Source: an uncultured Peptococcaceae bacterium (GTDB lineage: Bacteria > Bacillota > Peptococcia > Peptococcales > Peptococcaceae). From it: a stretch of DNA of 7,863 nucleotides. The stretch spans positions 1 through 7,863 of the forward strand of contig CAMFFG010000045.1 of assembly GCA_945949655.1 (NCBI GenBank), read 5' to 3'. The notes beneath the pieces are model-generated. The model was given only the letters and a program-made list of their open reading frames with translations, was not told the DNA's origin and did no database searches. The position numbers and the translations under genes are program-made. Of the stretch, positions 5,586 to 7,863 are shown one piece after another (the stretch's first letter is position 1; every line of letters begins with the position of its first letter).

Positions 5586-6881
5586 TTATTCTGCGGCAGC
5601 CACAGCGACAAAGGCATTTTTCGCAGCTTCGATGGTAGCGGCAATATCGGCGTCGCTGTGCGCAAGCGATACAAACCAGCATTCAAACTGGGATGGCGGC
5701 AGATAGATGCCCTGGTTCAGCATAGACTGGAAGAACACTTTGAATTTTGCTGTGTCAGAGCTCATGGATGCTGCGTAGCTGTCCACCTTCTGATCGGTAA
5801 AGAACACTGTCAGCAGCGAAGCGCTCTGGTTGATGCATACTTTTACGCCAGCAGCATCGGCAGCAGCCTGCAGCCCGGCAGCCAGCGTTCTGGTTTTTGC
5901 TTCCACTGTTTCATAAACGCCCGGTCTGGCCAGTTCTTTTAAGGTAGCGATGCCTGCGGCCATAGCCACCGGATTGCCGGAGAGAGTACCAGCCTGGTAT
6001 ACCGGTCCTACCGGAGCCACATGTTCCATAATTTCCTTCCGTCCGCCGTAAGCGCCCACCGGCAGTCCACCGCCGATGATCTTGCCCAGACAGGTCAGGT
6101 CAGGCATAATGTCGAACACTTTCTGGGCACCGCCGTAGGAAGCGCGGAAACCGCTGATGACTTCGTCAAAGATCAGCAGAGCACCGTGTTCTTTTGTAAC
6201 TTCCCGCAGACCTTCCAGGAATCCTGCCACTGGAGGCACCAGACCCATGTTTCCGGCCACCGGTTCTACGATGACCGCCGCGATCTGATCCGGATATTCG
6301 GCAAACAGTTTTTTCACACTGTCCAGATCGTTGTAGGTGGCGGTCAGTGTTTCCGAGGCAATGGAAGCCGGCACACCGGGGCTGGAAGGTACGCCGAAGG
6401 TCAGCGCGCCGGAACCGGCCTTGATCAGCAGGTGATCGGCATGACCATGATAGCAGCCTTCAAATTTTACCAGTTTATTGCGTCCGGTATAGCCGCGCGC
6501 CAGACGAATGGCACTCATGGTGGCTTCGGTGCCGGAGTTGACCATACGCACCATTTCCACCGATGGCACAGCATCCACGATCATTTTCGCGATCTCCACT
6601 TCCAGCGCTGTCGGTGCACCGTAGGTGCTGCCTTTTAACAGCGCTTCCTGCACAGCGGCGGTCACCACAGCAGGCTGATGGCCCAGAAGCAGCGGGCCCC
6701 AGGAGCAGATATAATCCACATACTGGTTGCCGTCCACATCGTACAGTTTAGAACCTTCCCCTTTTTCGATAAATACCGGAAAATCCCCCACTGCCTTAAA
6801 GGCACGCACCGGACTGTTCACACCACCCGGAATCAGTTCCACGGCCTGCTCAAACAATTGCTTTGATTTTGTAAAGTCCAT
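5586..6881 (-). CDS. hemL: Glutamate-1-semialdehyde 2,1-aminomutase HemL
   Basis: A PLP enzyme that isomerises glutamate-1-semialdehyde to 5-aminolevulinate, the last step of the C5 route to tetrapyrroles. The length of 431 residues is normal for the family. It opens with [26 protein letters not shown]-site features are NSGTEA (115-120), the YHGH segment (144-147), D239 in the [11 protein letters not shown] stretch, and the catalytic Schiff-base lysine K267 in [31 protein letters not shown] (297-310) is also typical. A longer reading from an ATG at 6953 would overlap the end of hemB and add 24 unrelated residues, so the ATG at 6881 was chosen; AGGAG at 6893-6897 supports it. It follows hemB by 31 bases and uses the pathway position just before it. 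It is the last gene of this haem unit within the window; the next gene has its own promoter. Confidence 0.98.
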   Translation of the reverse strand: MDFTKSKQLFEQAVELIPGGVNSPVRAFKAVGDFPVFIEKGEGSKLYDVDGNQYVDYICSWGPLLLGHQPAVVTAAVQEALLKGSTYGAPTALEVEIAKMIVDAVPSVEMVRMVNSGTEATMSAIRLARGYTGRNKLVKFEGCYHGHADHLLIKAGSGALTFGVPSSPGVPASIASETLTATYNDLDSVKKLFAEYPDQIAAVIVEPVAGNMGLVPPVAGFLEGLREVTKEHGALLIFDEVISGFRASYGGAQKVFDIMPDLTCLGKIIGGGLPVGAYGGRKEIMEHVAPVGPVYQAGTLSGNPVAMAAGIATLKELARPGVYETVEAKTRTLAAGLQAAADAAGVKVCINQSASLLTVFFTDQKVDSYAASMSSDTAKFKVFFQSMLNQGIYLPPSQFECWFVSLAHSDADIAATIEAAKNAFVAVAAAE

Positions 6882-6892
6882 CTTGTCACAAT

Positions 6893-6897
6893 CTCCT
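6893..6897 (-). promoter_or_regulatory. Ribosome binding site deciding the hemL start
   Basis: AGGAG on the minus strand, in the hemB-hemL gap and 11 bases before the ATG at 6881. It favours this ATG over the in-frame ATG at 6953 inside hemB. Confidence 0.65.
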
Positions 6898-6912
6898 CTC
6901 TGATTGTATTTT

Positions 6913-7863
6913 TTATTTGCTTTCCTGCAGCCATCTGGCCACATCAATGGCATGATAAGTCAGAATCATATCCGCACCGGCCCGCACAAAGCCGGTCATA
7001 ATTTCCATCACGATCTTCTTTTCATCGATCCAGCCGTTGGCTGCCGCTGCTTTTACCATAGCGTATTCCCCGCTGACATTGTAGGCCACGACAGGCTGAT
7101 AGAAGGCTTCCCGCGTTCTGGCCATAATATCCATGTAGGCCATGGCCGGTTTTACAATGATATAGTCGGCGCCTTCTTCCACATCCAGCTCTGTTTCCTG
7201 CATCGCCTGACGCACACTGGAGGCCGGATCCATCTGGTAGGTCTTGCGGTCGCCGAACTGGGGCGCAGAGCCAGCCGCATCCCGGAAGGGGCCGTAAAAA
7301 GCGGAAGCGTATTTGGCCGAATAAGCCATCACGGCCACATCGGGGTAGCCGGCTTCGTCCAGAGCAGCCCGGATCATGCCCACACGGCCGTCCATCATGT
7401 CGGAAGGCGCGATGATATCGGCACCGGCTGCAGCCTGCGATACTGCTGTTTTTGCTAAAAGACTCAGGGTCGGATCGTTCAGGATCTGCCCTTCCGGTGT
7501 CACCAGCCCGCAATGTCCATGGCTGGTGTATTCACACAGGCAGCAGTCTGCAATGATGACCAGATCGGGATAAGCGGCCCGCACCTTGCGGATGGCCTGC
7601 TGCACAATGCCGCCGTCGGCATAGGCCTGGCTGCCCGCCGGGTCTTTTTCTGCCGGAATGCCGAACAGAATGATGCTGTTGATGCCAACGGCCACAGCCC
7701 GTTCTACTTCCTCCAGCAGATGATCCAGGGAATACTGGTTGATCCCCGGCATAGAGTCGATGGGGTTGATCTGGTCTTCTCCCTCAACCACAAAAATCGG
7801 ATAAATTAACTGTTCTGCATGAACTCTGGATTCCCGCACCAGTTTGCGGATATTTTCCGTTCT
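6913..7863 (-). CDS. hemB: Porphobilinogen synthase (5-aminolevulinate dehydratase) HemB, 5' end outside window
   Basis: Condenses two 5-aminolevulinates to porphobilinogen, directly after the HemL step. The frame is open to the window edge, giving 316 visible residues; the family is about 325, so roughly ten N-terminal residues are missing. A GTG at 7839 is internal (the codons before it read RTENIRKL, part of the family N-terminus), so it should not be taken as the start. Visible landmarks, counted from the first complete codon: [10 protein letters not shown] (19-28), the zinc-binding segment [14 protein letters not shown] with cysteines 108, 110 and 118, the first active-site lysine K184 in MAYSAKYAS, and the Schiff-base lysine K238 in IIVKPAMAY. 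The cysteine triad marks the zinc-dependent class. Ends in TAA, 31 bases before hemL. Confidence 0.97.
   Translation of the reverse strand, partial: RTENIRKLVRESRVHAEQLIYPIFVVEGEDQINPIDSMPGINQYSLDHLLEEVERAVAVGINSIILFGIPAEKDPAGSQAYADGGIVQQAIRKVRAAYPDLVIIADCCLCEYTSHGHCGLVTPEGQILNDPTLSLLAKTAVSQAAAGADIIAPSDMMDGRVGMIRAALDEAGYPDVAVMAYSAKYASAFYGPFRDAAGSAPQFGDRKTYQMDPASSVRQAMQETELDVEEGADYIIVKPAMAYMDIMARTREAFYQPVVAYNVSGEYAMVKAAAANGWIDEKKIVMEIMTGFVRAGADMILTYHAIDVARWLQESK

Noticed and set aside
6882..6953. Extended hemL start at the ATG at 6953
   Set aside because: It would overlap the hemB end by 41 bases and add residues unlike HemL; the ATG at 6881 has a ribosome binding site and the normal N-terminus.

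Overview
The window reads as ordinary chromosomal DNA of a member of the Bacillota, probably Clostridia or Negativicutes with moderately high GC by eye. The support is a C5-pathway haem pair (hemB, hemL), a MiaB gene followed at once by a YlbF/YmcA (Ric) family gene as in Bacillus miaB-ymcA, a YdiF-like ABC-F protein with a C-terminal coiled coil, and strong GGAGG-type ribosome binding sites with GTG and TTG starts. The genus cannot be resolved from the sequence alone. There are six genes, all on the minus strand, so transcription runs from high to low coordinates. The two at the edges are incomplete.

In transcription order: (1) hemB, porphobilinogen synthase, enters at the right edge without its first few codons. 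(2) hemL, glutamate-1-semialdehyde aminomutase, follows after 31 bases with its own ribosome binding site, so the two probably share a transcript. (3) A 130-base gap holds a near-consensus sigma-A promoter, partly overlapped by a 12-bp inverted repeat. (4) miaB and a small YlbF/YmcA-like gene with a six-cysteine tail form the next unit, ending at a perfect 15-bp stem-loop terminator. A near-identical second copy of that hairpin lies 43 bases further on. (5) A second good promoter drives a YdiF-like ABC-F ATPase gene, whose annotated ATG start is doubtful; a TTG 60 bases downstream fits the family better. (6) A U32 family gene of the RlhA/YdcP type follows after 69 bases with no visible terminator or promoter, and runs off the left edge.

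Functionally there are two themes. HemB and HemL are steps of tetrapyrrole synthesis. The other four genes concern RNA and the ribosome: tRNA methylthiolation (MiaB), RNA processing through the Ric complex (YlbF/YmcA family), ribosome-bound ABC-F ATPase, and probable 23S rRNA hydroxylation or a related U32 activity. Three of these four are expected from family knowledge or cysteine content to carry iron-sulfur clusters.

I found no mobile element, CRISPR array, tRNA, rRNA or phage gene, and no sign of a new multi-gene system. The points most worth a second look are small: the duplicated hairpin, the inverted repeat on the miaB promoter, the cysteine-rich Ric-family tail, and the ABC-F leader with its start ambiguity and hairpin.
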